This document shows positions 1 through 5,880 of a stretch of 6,010 bases of DNA, in pieces. The DNA lies in the NCBI GenBank assembly GCA_045863555.1, contig BTUU01000039.1, forward strand, positions 1 through 6,010, in the 5' to 3' direction. Every line of letters begins with the position of its first letter. Positions within the stretch are counted from its first letter, which is position 1. This DNA is from JACRLV01 sp045863555. GTDB lineage: Bacteria; Planctomycetota; Phycisphaerae; UBA1845; Fen-1342. The translations under genes and the position numbers were made by a program. Under the pieces are notes generated by a model that did no database searches, was not told the origin of the DNA, and was given only the letters and a program-made list of their open reading frames with translations.

Positions 1-156
1 GAGTCGATCGGGAACCTCGCGCTTTCGGGGACGGTGATCTTCAACGACGCCGACGGGAACGACCCGACGCTTGCGGTCCAGAAGGTGACCCTCACCGGCG
101 CGACCGGCGGAACGACGATCAAGATCAAGCAGAAGGCGACGCTGGAGACGGACTGA
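1..156 (+). CDS. C-terminal end of an unrecognised protein (5' part outside window)
   Basis: Frame 1 is open from the first base to a TGA at 154-156, giving 51 residues that end ...KQKATLETD. The fragment is rich in Thr, Gly, Val and Ile with alternating hydrophobic residues (for example VQKVTLTGATGGTTIKIK), which suggests beta-strands, as in beta-solenoid or beta-sandwich surface proteins. No catalytic motif is visible and the start lies outside the window. The next gene also encodes a beta-rich exported protein, so the two may belong to one group of envelope proteins; this is inference. Codon phase, G/C-rich third positions and a clean stop support real coding, but the family cannot be named from this fragment. 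Confidence 0.7.
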   Translation, partial: ESIGNLALSGTVIFNDADGNDPTLAVQKVTLTGATGGTTIKIKQKATLETD

Positions 157-182
157 GGCGCGGAAGGGGTCCGCGTCCGAGC

Positions 183-201
183 CGCGGGCTTCAAGCCCGC
201 G
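183..201. repeat. Short GC-rich palindrome after the first gene
   Basis: CGCGGGCTTCAAGCCCGCG has 9-base arms around a single central base; as RNA it would form a 6-7 bp stem with a small loop. It lies 27 bases after the upstream stop. No run of T follows on either strand, so it is not a classical intrinsic terminator. Palindromes built on 'GCGGGCTTnAAGCCCGC' are, from general knowledge, frequent in planctomycete intergenic DNA. A role in termination or mRNA 3'-end protection is possible but unproven. Confidence 0.55.
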
Positions 202-241
202 CGGATTTGCCGGCTCCTCGGGCGATATCAACAGGGCATCA

Positions 242-287
242 TCGGTTCCGTGATGGGATAGGAAGCACGCCGGCAGCGCGGAACCGG
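242..287. repeat. Intergenic inverted repeat upstream of the Cys-rich protein gene
   Basis: CGGTTCCG at 243-250 is the exact reverse complement of CGGAACCG at 279-286. G252-C277 and flanking G-T pairs could lengthen the stem. The loop is about 24-28 bases. It lies roughly 75 bases before the start codon of the next gene, so it could be a leader structure or an operator-like site. No promoter elements could be assigned with confidence around it. Confidence 0.35.
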
Positions 288-313
288 TGAGCGGGTTTAC
301 GAGCACCCAAGCC

Positions 314-329
314 GTTTCGTGGCCGAAAC
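314..329 (+). promoter_or_regulatory. Small hairpin in the leader of the Cys-rich protein gene
   Basis: GTTTCG and CGAAAC form a perfect 6-bp stem around the loop TGGC. It ends 33 bases before the chosen ATG and 21 bases before the GGAG ribosome binding site, so it would sit in the 5' leader. Such a short stem can arise by chance; the annotation records the structure only. Confidence 0.3.
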
Positions 330-362
330 AGAAGCGAAATGTCTCATAACGGAGTTCATCCG

Positions 363-1496
363 ATGCAAAGGCGTTATCATAAGCAAAGTGTGTTCCTGAT
401 GGTGGCGATGGCGGCGATGGCCGGGGCAGCGGCGCTGCCAGCCCTTGGTGAGGTGTATACATTCCAGCCGAATTCCGGCGTCTGGAATGACGAAAACAAC
501 TGGCGTTACGGGAACAACCAGATCGGCGGGTATCCTGACGACGACGAGGACGATGCGATCATTCCCGCGGGGAAGACGGTCGAGGTGGTCTCCACCAGCC
601 GAACCGGAAGCATCGAGGTGCGGGAAAGCGGGGGCAGCCGCGGCGTGATCAAGATTTACGAGAACGCGACGCTTGAACTGGGCGGCGAAACCGCGCCGGA
701 TTCCATCGTCAACGGCTACATCGTGTTCATCTCAAGCTGTCAATCCCTGCCGATGACGAGCTGTCCATCGGGCTACTGCCCGGCGACCCTGCGGCTCATG
801 TACGATCCCGTCACGATCACGTCCGACCCGGGCAAGAACGGAGAAATCCGCGGGCGGTCGCATTGGTCGGACGGCGACCACCCCGCGTTCGGAGGAGGAT
901 ACATCAGGACGGAGAACGATACCTCAGCGAAGAAACTCATCTTGGAAGGGTCCGTACGGCTCGTGGGCCATCTGGGCGTGTACTGCGCCCTGGAGAACAA
1001 CGCTACGGTGATGGTGGACGACCCGCGCGGCGTCGGCTCGGGCGACGAATGCGACGACTGTGACGAGGATAACATGGACGCCTGTCAGTCTCCCAACTAT
1101 CCGCCGACTGAGCTCTGCCATAAAGACCACATGATCCTTGGGATGTGGGATCAAGGGAATCCTAATGATTTCCTTAAAACTGGAACCGGCGAATGGATTG
1201 TCAAAGGTGGAACCATAACCTTCCAGGACTGTCCCATTGACACGGCTGGGAACTGGACCGTGTCGAATCCGTGCAACGCCATGGACGGAATCAACCATAG
1301 TCTCCTGGAGTTCAAGAGCACCGCGGAGATCGCTTGCCTGTCCGGCGATTTCACGGTGGACGGCGGGCGTCTCAAAACCGAACTCGATTTGCAAACCAGC
1401 GGTAAACTGACGTTCAAGTCTCCCAAGAACGCCGTACAGCCGGAAATCTTCGTCGCCGAGGGTAAGACAGCGGTGTTCTCGGAGGTGTGTCCATAA
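363..1496 (+). CDS. Secreted Cys-rich beta-structured protein of unknown function
   Basis: The product is 377 residues. I chose the ATG at 363 over the in-frame ATG at 339 because GGAG (351-354) lies 8 bases before it. It also places a classical Sec signal peptide at the very N-terminus: basic MQRRYHKQ, a hydrophobic run to about residue 27, and likely cleavage near ALG|EV (residue 29). The mature protein begins with a module typical of planctomycete surface proteins, reading WNDENNW at 41-47 followed by GYPDDDEDDAIIPAGKTV at 56-73. A beta-rich body follows, with repeated strand-turn patterns such as GGRLKTELDLQTSGKLTF near the C-terminus, suggesting a right-handed beta-helix or similar fold. 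There are 12 cysteines (126, 134, 139, 208, 230, 233, 241, 252, 290, 304, 325, 376), consistent with disulfides outside the cytoplasm. An acidic cluster at 228-239 is interleaved with three of them. No enzyme motif, C-terminal anchor or sorting signal is seen. The function is unknown; the gene itself is well supported. Confidence 0.85.
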   Translation: MQRRYHKQSVFLMVAMAAMAGAAALPALGEVYTFQPNSGVWNDENNWRYGNNQIGGYPDDDEDDAIIPAGKTVEVVSTSRTGSIEVRESGGSRGVIKIYENATLELGGETAPDSIVNGYIVFISSCQSLPMTSCPSGYCPATLRLMYDPVTITSDPGKNGEIRGRSHWSDGDHPAFGGGYIRTENDTSAKKLILEGSVRLVGHLGVYCALENNATVMVDDPRGVGSGDECDDCDEDNMDACQSPNYPPTELCHKDHMILGMWDQGNPNDFLKTGTGEWIVKGGTITFQDCPIDTAGNWTVSNPCNAMDGINHSLLEFKSTAEIACLSGDFTVDGGRLKTELDLQTSGKLTFKSPKNAVQPEIFVAEGKTAVFSEVCP

Positions 1497-1543
1497 AGTG
1501 GAAAAGGGCGCGCCCGTCCCGGTTGATCCTGGGGCAGGCCTTT

Positions 1544-1566
1544 TTGGGGTTAAGCTCCCACCCCAA
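1544..1566 (+). promoter_or_regulatory. Hairpin just upstream of the FDP-repeat gene
   Basis: TTGGGGT (1544-1550) and ACCCCAA (1560-1566) form a 7-bp stem with a 9-base loop. It ends only 17 bases before the chosen ATG at 1584, in the 87-base gap between the two secreted-protein genes. It lacks a following T run, so it is not a clear terminator. It could affect translation initiation of the downstream gene or partially separate the two transcripts. Confidence 0.35.
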
Positions 1567-1583
1567 TTGTGAGATATTCAATC

Positions 1584-3401
1584 ATGGAGCGTTCAAAGAT
1601 GACGGTTATGGTGGCGCCATTGATTTTGTTGCATATGGCCGGCGGGGGCTTGGGGGCGCCCTTCCAATCATGCGAAGTTCAGCGTTACGTTCGCACGAGC
1701 ACGATTGGAGCGGATGATAGCGAAGCGGCGTACATAGTTCGAACCGATTCCGCCGGGAGGATCGTCACGGCTGGCCGGTTCGGACGTGAGGGCATCCGAT
1801 CGGGGTATTCTGTGGACTTCGATCCCACAGACGGGGTCGATGAACATACTATTGTAGGTAGAGTCGATCCCTTCGTCATGGTGACAAACGCGGACGGGTC
1901 GTATGCCTGGACGAACACGTTCGGAGGCGCGGGTGATGAGTATGTCAATGATTTAGCGATCGATCAACAGGGACAGACCTGGGTTGTCGGATCGTTCGGC
2001 CAGATGTTCAGCAGCGACCCCGTCTATGTCGACTTTGATCCGGGACCGGGCGAGGACATCCACGTATGTCCGCCGGATTCTCATTGCAGCTTTGTGGCAA
2101 CATACGACCCGAGTGGAGCCTATATTGGAACTTACTCCAATGGCGATTCTGGCGGAGTGATTACGGCGCAGAACATTGCATTTGATGGAATTGGAAACAG
2201 ATTTGTCACGGGTTTTTTTCAGAAAGGAACCTACGATCTCAACCCGAGGCGTGGCGAGGATGTCCATACGGCCGGCGACGACACGGTCAGGTACATTACA
2301 AAGTTCTTGGCTAACGGACGGTACGCGTGGTCAGTTACGCTGCCTGCCCTGTTGAGAGATCTTGACGTGGATTCCGACGGGAACCTTTATTTATCCGGCA
2401 AGTTCAACTCGTATCGGCGGTATGACTTCGACCCGGGTCCGGGAGAGGACTTCCGGGGCGGTGCCCGGGAAGGAGAAGATCGAGGCTACGAAGTTTTCGT
2501 CACGCGGATCAATGCCGACCGCAGCTATGGCTGGACGCGGATGGTCGCCGTTGATCATGATATCGGCGATGTCGTCGTTGAAGACCTCGAAGTGGACGGT
2601 GACAGCGTGTATCTGGCGGGGTATTTCCGAGATTACATTGAGTTCGATCCTGACGGCTCCCCCGACCGGCGTACGGACGATCATGCCGCGTGGCTGGTCA
2701 AGCTTGACAGGGGCGGGCGATTCCAGTGGACGCACGTCCTGGCTGGCGACGACGGCAGTAGTACAGGAAAGAGCGTGTCGGCGGATGGACGAGGCGGCGT
2801 CTATTTCGCAGGCACCTTCGGAGACTACATCAACTTCGATCCGGACGGCGACGGCGACGTGCTCTACGGACCCGGAAGCACAGCCACGTTCGTCAGCAAG
2901 CTCGGATCGGACAAAACATATCACTGGACCGGCGTTGCCGGTGGTCAGGGGTGGACGGACTTTCAAGCACTGCAAGCCGCATCCGACGGCCGTATCTTGT
3001 TCGCCGGACACTTCACCAGCCGCGGAACCGACTTCGACCCCACGGAAGGCGAGGACATCCGCCGCGACAACGGCGCGGGGGACGCCTTCGTCACCACCTG
3101 GCTGTGCAGCGACTGCGACGCGCTGCTGTCGCACGGATTGTGGGTGAAAGCGCGCGGGGCCATCGTCTCGCGCGTGAACACGAACCTTTCCGCGGGTCGT
3201 GTTGAGCTGCGCCTGACGTCCGATGACGGCGGGGTGGACCGAACCGCCACCGTGCGTCTCCACCCCGACGGCCGGGCGCGGGCGCGCTTCGATGAACTCC
3301 CGCCCGGGCGTTACGACGTGCAGATCCAGTGGATCGACGACGCCTCCGTCGCGCGCCTCTGCGACGGACCACTGATGAAACGCTCGGCGGTCGTGCGATG
3401 A
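1584..3401 (+). CDS. Secreted seven-repeat 'FDP' (SBBP-like) beta-propeller protein
   Basis: The product is 605 residues from the ATG at 1584, giving MERSK then a hydrophobic stretch and GGGLGA, a probable short signal peptide. Alternative starts are GTG 1569 and ATG 1599. The last has the better ribosome binding site (GGAG 1586-1589, 9-base spacing) but loses the basic n-region. Seven units of about 63-72 residues follow. Each has a Gly-rich 'GN.Y..G.F' strand, an FDP motif (F at 79, 151, 282, 354, 418, 484; degenerate LNP at 219), an acidic GED-type turn, then 'FV.K...DG.Y.WT'. This matches the SBBP beta-propeller repeat style (Pfam PF06739) seen in many secreted planctomycete proteins, and seven copies fit one seven-bladed propeller. 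Asp-rich turns such as DVDSDGN and DPDGDGD could bind calcium. Residues from about 507 form a different domain starting with CSDC (508-511) and probably a beta-sandwich (GRVELRLT, LPPGRYDVQIQW). The ligand and role are unknown. Confidence 0.88.
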   Translation: MERSKMTVMVAPLILLHMAGGGLGAPFQSCEVQRYVRTSTIGADDSEAAYIVRTDSAGRIVTAGRFGREGIRSGYSVDFDPTDGVDEHTIVGRVDPFVMVTNADGSYAWTNTFGGAGDEYVNDLAIDQQGQTWVVGSFGQMFSSDPVYVDFDPGPGEDIHVCPPDSHCSFVATYDPSGAYIGTYSNGDSGGVITAQNIAFDGIGNRFVTGFFQKGTYDLNPRRGEDVHTAGDDTVRYITKFLANGRYAWSVTLPALLRDLDVDSDGNLYLSGKFNSYRRYDFDPGPGEDFRGGAREGEDRGYEVFVTRINADRSYGWTRMVAVDHDIGDVVVEDLEVDGDSVYLAGYFRDYIEFDPDGSPDRRTDDHAAWLVKLDRGGRFQWTHVLAGDDGSSTGKSVSADGRGGVYFAGTFGDYINFDPDGDGDVLYGPGSTATFVSKLGSDKTYHWTGVAGGQGWTDFQALQAASDGRILFAGHFTSRGTDFDPTEGEDIRRDNGAGDAFVTTWLCSDCDALLSHGLWVKARGAIVSRVNTNLSAGRVELRLTSDDGGVDRTATVRLHPDGRARARFDELPPGRYDVQIQWIDDASVARLCDGPLMKRSAVVR

Positions 3402-3402
3402 C

Positions 3403-3600
3403 GTTGCGGCCCTCGGCACGGGCCGCAGCGACCGGACGATCCGCCTCTGGAACGTGGACGACGGGGCGCTCCTGCGCAGGTACGACCGGGACACCAGATC
3501 GACGATCCACGGTTTCGACTTCTCCCCCGACGGAGAGCCTTTCGGCTACGGCACCAACCTCGGGTTGACGGCGGTCGCGCGGAATCCGTTCTGGTGCGTC
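3403..3600 (+). pseudogene. Orphan C-terminal WD40-repeat fragment
   Basis: A frame shifted by one base from the preceding gene reads ALGTGRSDRTIRLWNV, DDGALLRRYD and FDFSPDGEPFGYGTN, then VARNPFW. This is the hallmark of a final WD40 blade: 'TGxxDxTIRLWdv.dG.ll', then 'v.FSPDG...gyG', then a closing strand. No in-frame ATG or upstream blades exist: the frame is closed by TGA at 3376-3378, and the only nearby start is a GTG at 3454, inside the WD40 motif. It begins where the FDP-repeat gene stops. The most likely explanation is a decayed or recombined remnant of a larger WD40 protein. A frameshift or an assembly chimera at the junction is an alternative. The frame stays open past residue VARNPFW into the 39-bp tandem repeats. 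Confidence 0.6.
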
Positions 3601-3601
3601 G

Positions 3602-3663
3602 GCCGCTATGCAGCGGCGGAGTCGGGGACTACGGTTCCGCCGCGGTTTCAAAACCGAACCGCG
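3602..3663. repeat. Two hairpins between the WD40 remnant and the tandem array
   Basis: GCCGCT (3602-3607) pairs with AGCGGC (3612-3617) around loop ATGC. CGCGGTT (3641-3647) pairs with AACCGCG (3657-3663), with an alternative inner stem CGGTTT/AAACCG at 3643-3656. The second hairpin's right arm is the beginning of the 39-bp array, so the array starts on the edge of a palindrome. There is no T tract, hence no clear terminator. The palindrome may be relevant to how the array expanded. Confidence 0.4.
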
Positions 3664-3961
3664 CCCGTCATGAAGCGGATGTTCCTGCCTTACCGAACCG
3701 CGCCCGTNNNNNNNNNNNNNNNNNNNNNNNNNNNNNNNNNNNNNNNNNNNNNNNNNNNNNNNNNNNNNNNNNNNNNNNNNNNNNNNNNNNNNNNNNNNNN
3801 NNNNNNNGCCCGTCATGAAGCGGATGTTCCTGCCTTACCGAACCGCGCCCGTCATGAAGCGGATGTTCCTGCCTTACCGAACCGCGCCCGTCATGAAGCG
3901 GGTGTTCCTGCCTTACCGAACCGCGCCCGTCATGAAGCGGGTGTTCCTGCCTTACCGAACC
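3663..3961. repeat. 39-bp direct tandem repeat array, interrupted by assembly gap
   Basis: Units start at 3663, 3702 (cut by the gap after 6 bases), 3808, 3847, 3886 and 3925, with an exact 39-base period and no spacers. A unit begins GCCCGTCATGAAGCGG and ends CCTTACCGAACCGC. Ten bases of a unit end (3653-3662) precede the first copy, and the last copy decays after 3961. The only difference among visible copies is one base: GCGGATG in the earlier units and GCGGGTG in the last two. Thirty-nine is a multiple of three, so frames persist across units: forward reading RTAPVMKRMFLPY, another forward frame, and one reverse frame are all open. This is a minisatellite of unknown role and real copy number; it is not a CRISPR, because nothing separates the units. 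Confidence 0.95.
3708..3807. other. Assembly gap of 100 Ns
   Basis: Exactly 100 unknown bases lie inside the second tandem unit. The distance between the flanking unit starts (3702 to 3808) is 106, which is not a multiple of 39. The gap length is therefore a scaffolding placeholder rather than a measurement. Any reading frame that crosses it, on either strand, is unreliable. Confidence 0.97.
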
Positions 3962-4340
3962 CGCACCTGCCCGCCCTTTACGTCGCGTGGCGATGTCGAA
4001 GGTCCGGAAGAGACGCTTCTGGTTTCCGCCGGGCTTCGCAGGCCTTGAACCCGCGTGAGAGGCTCGCTCAGGTCGCTTCTCCGGGCGGCCTGCGGTTCTG
4101 CTCTGGCGCTGCAATTCGCGGTCGAGGGGGTGTCTGTCGCGCGTCGCCTGCCTTCCGAAATGTGATGTAGGCCTGTCAGACCCCGCATACCCGCATTTCC
4201 CCCCCCCGGTTCAGGCAACCGTCGGCGCGTCACGCCGGTCCGAAGGTTCGCCGGGGTCGGGTTGCGGGTATACTTGACCCGGTGTGACGGCGGCTGAGGC
4301 GGATGCGCCCGCCGGGCGGCCGTTTTTCCGCGGACGGCAG
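3962..4340. other. Gene-poor region upstream of rpoN
   Basis: I see no convincing gene in this stretch. Open frames on the minus strand here are Arg/Pro/Ser-rich with no recognisable motif and one runs into the 39-bp repeats. The segment holds a run of nine Cs at 4199-4207 and a small hairpin, CGGCG/CGCCG, at 4223-4237. It also holds two longer-range inverted repeats: GACCCCG at 4179-4185 with CGGGGTC at 4252-4258, and ATACCCGCA at 4187-4195 with TGCGGGTAT at 4263-4271. These two pairings cross, so they would be alternatives. A candidate promoter for rpoN lies at its right end. Confidence 0.5.
4269..4274 (+). promoter_or_regulatory. Candidate -10 element (TATACT) for rpoN
   Basis: TATACT matches the housekeeping -10 consensus at five of six positions and would start transcription near 4281, about 60 bases before the rpoN ATG. 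The best upstream partner, TTCGCC at 4247-4252, is a poor -35 match with 16-base spacing. The element overlaps the right arm of a 9-base inverted repeat (4187-4195/4263-4271). Support is limited to position and one hexamer. Confidence 0.35.
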
Positions 4341-5810
4341 ATGTCTCAGTCGTTATCACAGTATCTCGGCCAGCACATGCGGCTGGAGCAGCGGCTGACG
4401 CCGCAGCTCATCCAGTCGATGAACATTCTCCAGCTCGGGGTGACCGATCTGGAAAACCTGATTGCGCAGGAGCTTGAGAAAAACGGAGCGCTGGAACTGG
4501 CCGAGTCGCAAGGGGGGGGCGCCGTCGGCGTCAACGGCGCGGGGGCCGACGGCAACGGTGTCGCCCCGGGAGACGGCGTGGACGCGACCTCGCCGAGCTT
4601 CACGCGGCTGGACCGGCTGGCGCGGGAGTACGAACTGGACTTCGAGGACGCCGGGTCGTCGTTCCGTCGAGGCGCGCCGGAGGACCGCGACTCGAAGATG
4701 GACGCGATGGCCAACACGGCCGGTCGCGGAATCACGCTTCAGGAGTTCCTCCTGGAGCAGTGGTCGATGCTGGAGCTTCCCGACAGCATCCGCGGCGCCG
4801 GGGAGCTGATCCTCAATCACCTCGATGAGAGCGGATATCTTCGGATCGGCCTGGAGGAACTCGCGGCGAAGTCCGAACCGCCGACGCCCCTGCCCGTGCT
4901 GGAGGAGGCGCTGTTTCAGGTGCAGCTTCTGGATCCGCCCGGCGTGGGAGCGCGGAATCTGAAGGAATGCCTCCTGCTTCAGGTGGAGGCGCTGCCGGGG
5001 GACAACCGGATCGAGCGAGCAATCATCGAGCATCACCTGGACGAGGCGGCGCGGAACATGCTGCCGGCGATTGCGAAGGCCACGGGGTTCAGCATCGCGG
5101 AGGTCAGCGCCGCATTGGATGTCATTCGCAAGCAGCTTCATCCGCATCCCGGGCGGCAGGTGGTGGACCGGTCGGAACCGCCGATCCGCCCCGACGTGAT
5201 CGTCGAATACGCGGACACGGGCGGCGGGCTGACCGTGCGCCTGGCAAAGGGCAATGAGCCGCGTCTGCGGATTTCTCCGCAATACCTGGAGATGGCGCGA
5301 TCAAAACAGACCGACAAGGAGGTCCGCGACTTCGCACGGAAGGGAATCGAGGCGGCCGGGGCGCTGATGGACGCGGTGCAGTTCCGGCGCAACCGGCTGC
5401 TCGACGTGGCCAACATCATCGTCGATCGCCAGCGGGAATTCTTCGAGATCGGTCCGCAAGGTCTGCGCCCGCTGCGGATGAGCGAAATCGCGGAGCAGCT
5501 TCAGTGCGATCCGTCGACGGTAAGCCGGACCGTGGCGGACAAGTACATGCAGACGCCGCGGGGGATCTACCCGTTGCGGAGCTTCTTCGCCGGAGGAACC
5601 GAAACCGACACCGGCGAAGTGACGAGCTGGGACAGCGTCCGCAACCGCGTGGCCGAGATCATCAAGGCCGAGAATCCTCACGACCCGCTCAACGACGATC
5701 AGATCGTCGAGCTCCTCAAGAAAGAGGGCATCGAGATCTCGCGGCGGACCGTCGCAAAATACCGGCAGGTGCTGGATATCCCTCCGGCGCGACGTCGCAA
5801 GCGGTTCTGA
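4341..5810 (+). CDS. rpoN: RNA polymerase sigma-54 factor RpoN
   Basis: This encodes the alternative sigma factor that directs RNA polymerase to -24/-12 promoters and needs an AAA+ enhancer-binding activator to open DNA. The product is 489 residues, within the normal family range. Region I (activator-interacting) is residues 1-50, with a Gln/Leu-rich pattern including RLTPQLIQSMNILQL (18-32). A Gly-rich linker (58-79) and an acidic region II (about 88-120) follow. The core-binding domain runs from about 130 to 330, with LDPPGVGARNLKECLLLQ at 197-214. A long helix (about 331-367) comes next, then the helix-turn-helix (MSEIAEQLQCDPSTVSRTVADKY, 380-402). The RpoN box SRRTVAKYR at 467-475 contacts the -24 element. 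The ATG at 4341 is preferred because region I starts there; an in-frame GTG at 4284 would add 19 unlikely residues. The ribosome binding site is weak (GGACGG, 3 bases away). A run of eight Gs falls at codons 58-60. No partner genes (hpf, ptsN) follow within the window. Confidence 0.97.
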   Translation: MSQSLSQYLGQHMRLEQRLTPQLIQSMNILQLGVTDLENLIAQELEKNGALELAESQGGGAVGVNGAGADGNGVAPGDGVDATSPSFTRLDRLAREYELDFEDAGSSFRRGAPEDRDSKMDAMANTAGRGITLQEFLLEQWSMLELPDSIRGAGELILNHLDESGYLRIGLEELAAKSEPPTPLPVLEEALFQVQLLDPPGVGARNLKECLLLQVEALPGDNRIERAIIEHHLDEAARNMLPAIAKATGFSIAEVSAALDVIRKQLHPHPGRQVVDRSEPPIRPDVIVEYADTGGGLTVRLAKGNEPRLRISPQYLEMARSKQTDKEVRDFARKGIEAAGALMDAVQFRRNRLLDVANIIVDRQREFFEIGPQGLRPLRMSEIAEQLQCDPSTVSRTVADKYMQTPRGIYPLRSFFAGGTETDTGEVTSWDSVRNRVAEIIKAENPHDPLNDDQIVELLKKEGIEISRRTVAKYRQVLDIPPARRRKRF

Positions 5811-5839
5811 GAACCCGCTCGTTCCTTCCGGGAGGGGTG

Positions 5840-5869
5840 GCATGGCCTGGCGTGCTCGCCTGGCCATGC
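5840..5869. repeat. Hairpin element, copy 1, downstream of rpoN
   Basis: Arms GCATGGCC (5840-5847) and GGCCATGC (5862-5869) pair perfectly. A T-T mismatch follows (5848/5861), then an inner stem GGCG/CGCC (5849-5852/5857-5860) and a four-base loop TGCT. It is preceded by GGTG and followed by TGGAGGA. It lies 29 bases after the rpoN stop and could act as a 3'-end or termination structure, although no T run follows. The same architecture recurs at 5899-5930, which suggests a REP-like mobile palindrome. Confidence 0.8.
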
Positions 5870-5880
5870 TGGAGGAGTAG

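Noticed and set aside
1506..1515. GGGCGCGCCC palindrome after the Cys-rich gene
   Set aside because: It has no loop and is a ten-base GC palindrome expected by chance in GC-rich DNA.
1487..1717. Plus-strand frame starting at a GTG that overlaps the end of the Cys-rich gene
   Set aside because: It overlaps the signal peptide and first residues of the FDP-repeat gene in another frame and has no recognisable features.
2213..2219. Run of seven Ts inside the FDP-repeat gene as a slippage site
   Set aside because: It encodes Phe-Phe in an intact repeat strand, and the frame continues cleanly; nothing suggests programmed frameshifting.
2391..3494. Long minus-strand open frame opposite the FDP-repeat gene
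   Set aside because: Its repeats are the complement of the FDP repeats, it has no signal or domain logic of its own, and the plus-strand reading has a clear family match.
3663..3961. CRISPR array
   Set aside because: The 39-base units are directly contiguous with no unique spacers, and there are no cas genes.
3668..4114. Minus-strand open frame containing GSVRQEHPLHDGR repeats
   Set aside because: It crosses the 100-N gap, so the frame is unreliable, and openness follows from a 39-base period; there is no independent evidence of coding apart from one silent change.
3952..4359. Minus-strand open frame of 135 codons upstream of rpoN
   Set aside because: Low-complexity Arg/Pro/Ser/Thr composition, no motif or ribosome binding site seen, and it covers the rpoN promoter region and start.
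4356..5282. Minus-strand open frame of about 308 codons opposite rpoN
   Set aside because: It is antisense to a fully conserved sigma-54 gene; Arg/Leu/Gln/His-rich composition is typical of shadow frames in high-GC DNA.
5811..5880. Classical intrinsic terminator for rpoN
   Set aside because: There is a strong hairpin but no following run of T, so Rho-independent termination cannot be claimed from sequence.
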